From: Raineyella fluvialis
GTDB lineage: Bacteria > Actinomycetota > Actinomycetes > Propionibacteriales > Propionibacteriaceae
DNA length: 64,000 nt
NCBI RefSeq assembly: GCF_009646095.1
Contig: NZ_CP045725.1
Coordinates: 2,604,001-2,668,000, forward strand
Reading direction: 5' to 3'
Part shown: one piece after another, positions 63,886 to 64,000 of the stretch
How positions within the stretch are numbered: the stretch's first letter is position 1
Layout: each line of letters starts with the position of its first letter
The notes under the pieces: model-generated
Seen by the model: the letters and a program-made list of their open reading frames with translations, nothing else
Database searches by the model: none
What the model was told of the DNA's origin: nothing
Position numbers and translations under genes: made by a program

Positions 63886-64000
63886 ATGTCCAAGAAGTTC
63901 ATCAAGCTCCTCACCTCACTCTTCGTCGCCCTGGTCGCGACGCTCAGCTTCTCCGCGACGGCCGCTTACGCGGACAGCCCGCACTACGTCAAGGGACCGA
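63886..64000 (+). CDS. secreted protein, 5' part only
   Basis: The frame opens with MSKKFIKLLTSLF, then a hydrophobic core and a signal peptidase site at AYA before DSPHYVKG, and runs off the right edge after 38 codons. The signal peptide is classical Sec type without a lipobox. The mature protein is too short to identify. A DtxR-type box lies 374 bp upstream; whether it controls this gene is unknown. Confidence 0.6.
   Translation, partial: MSKKFIKLLTSLFVALVATLSFSATAAYADSPHYVKGP

Overview
The window is a high-GC stretch with dense coding, frequent GTG/TTG starts and many 4-base start/stop overlaps. It carries actinobacterial marker genes: whiA, rbpA, opcA, the gap-pgk-tpiA-secG order, and rne-rplU-rpmA-obg-proB-proA-nadD-rsfS. 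The set of neighbours suggests a member of the Propionibacteriales or a related lineage. That placement is inference from gene content only.

Layout: 1-7.8 kb holds the end of a SugE-type exporter, uvrA, a Tat/lipoprotein Rieske protein, a divergent membrane pyrophosphatase and a glycosyltransferase. 7.9-12.8 kb is uvrC-rapZ-yvcK-whiA. 12.9-19.2 kb holds an aldolase and the lower glycolysis genes gap, pgk and tpiA, then secG and rbpA. An AbiEi/DUF559-type gene flanked by 68-bp direct repeats interrupts the usual tpiA-secG junction. 19.4-25.4 kb is the pentose phosphate block on the minus strand (tkt-tal, then zwf-opcA). 25.7-38.9 kb is ctaB, RNase E/G, L21, L27, Obg, proline synthesis with an inserted solute-binding lipoprotein, nadD, rsfS and a histidine phosphatase. 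38.9-47.3 kb is mixed: two identical tRNA-Ala(GGC), an AlkD-like protein, nhaA, a hydrolase, an aldehyde dehydrogenase, an alcohol dehydrogenase remnant, a VOC protein and a secreted lytic transglycosylase. 47.5-53.6 kb is a LysR regulator divergent from a 4-aminobutyrate operon (gabT-gabD-nitrilase-permease). 53.8-60.5 kb is an L-arabinose regulon (araD, araB, LacI-type regulator, araA) with a patatin gene inside it. 60.7-64 kb has an initiator tRNA, a PQQ-type sugar dehydrogenase lipoprotein, a YihY/BrkB membrane protein, an iron box and the start of a secreted protein.

The metabolic genes fit together. AraA, AraB and AraD convert L-arabinose to D-xylulose 5-phosphate, which Tkt and Tal pass to glycolysis through Gap, Pgk and TpiA, while Zwf/OpcA feed the same pool oxidatively. 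A near-identical 16-bp palindrome lies in the araD/araB divergent region and over the predicted araA promoter, and so probably marks the operator of the LacI-type regulator.

A caution governs the whole annotation. Nine otherwise intact genes (uvrC, rapZ twice, whiA, the HpcH/HpaI aldolase, tpiA, rne, nadD, nhaA, the VOC protein) are broken by exactly one missing base, nearly always in a run of G or C. Restoring that base gives full-length proteins every time, so these look like consensus errors. They are annotated as whole genes with the break position stated.

I did not find a CRISPR array, a prophage, an insertion sequence with a transposase, or an unmistakably new multi-gene system. The strongest unusual items are the repeat-flanked AbiEi-like insertion, the divergent pyrophosphatase with a lipobox-like N-terminus, and the unexplained palindromes.
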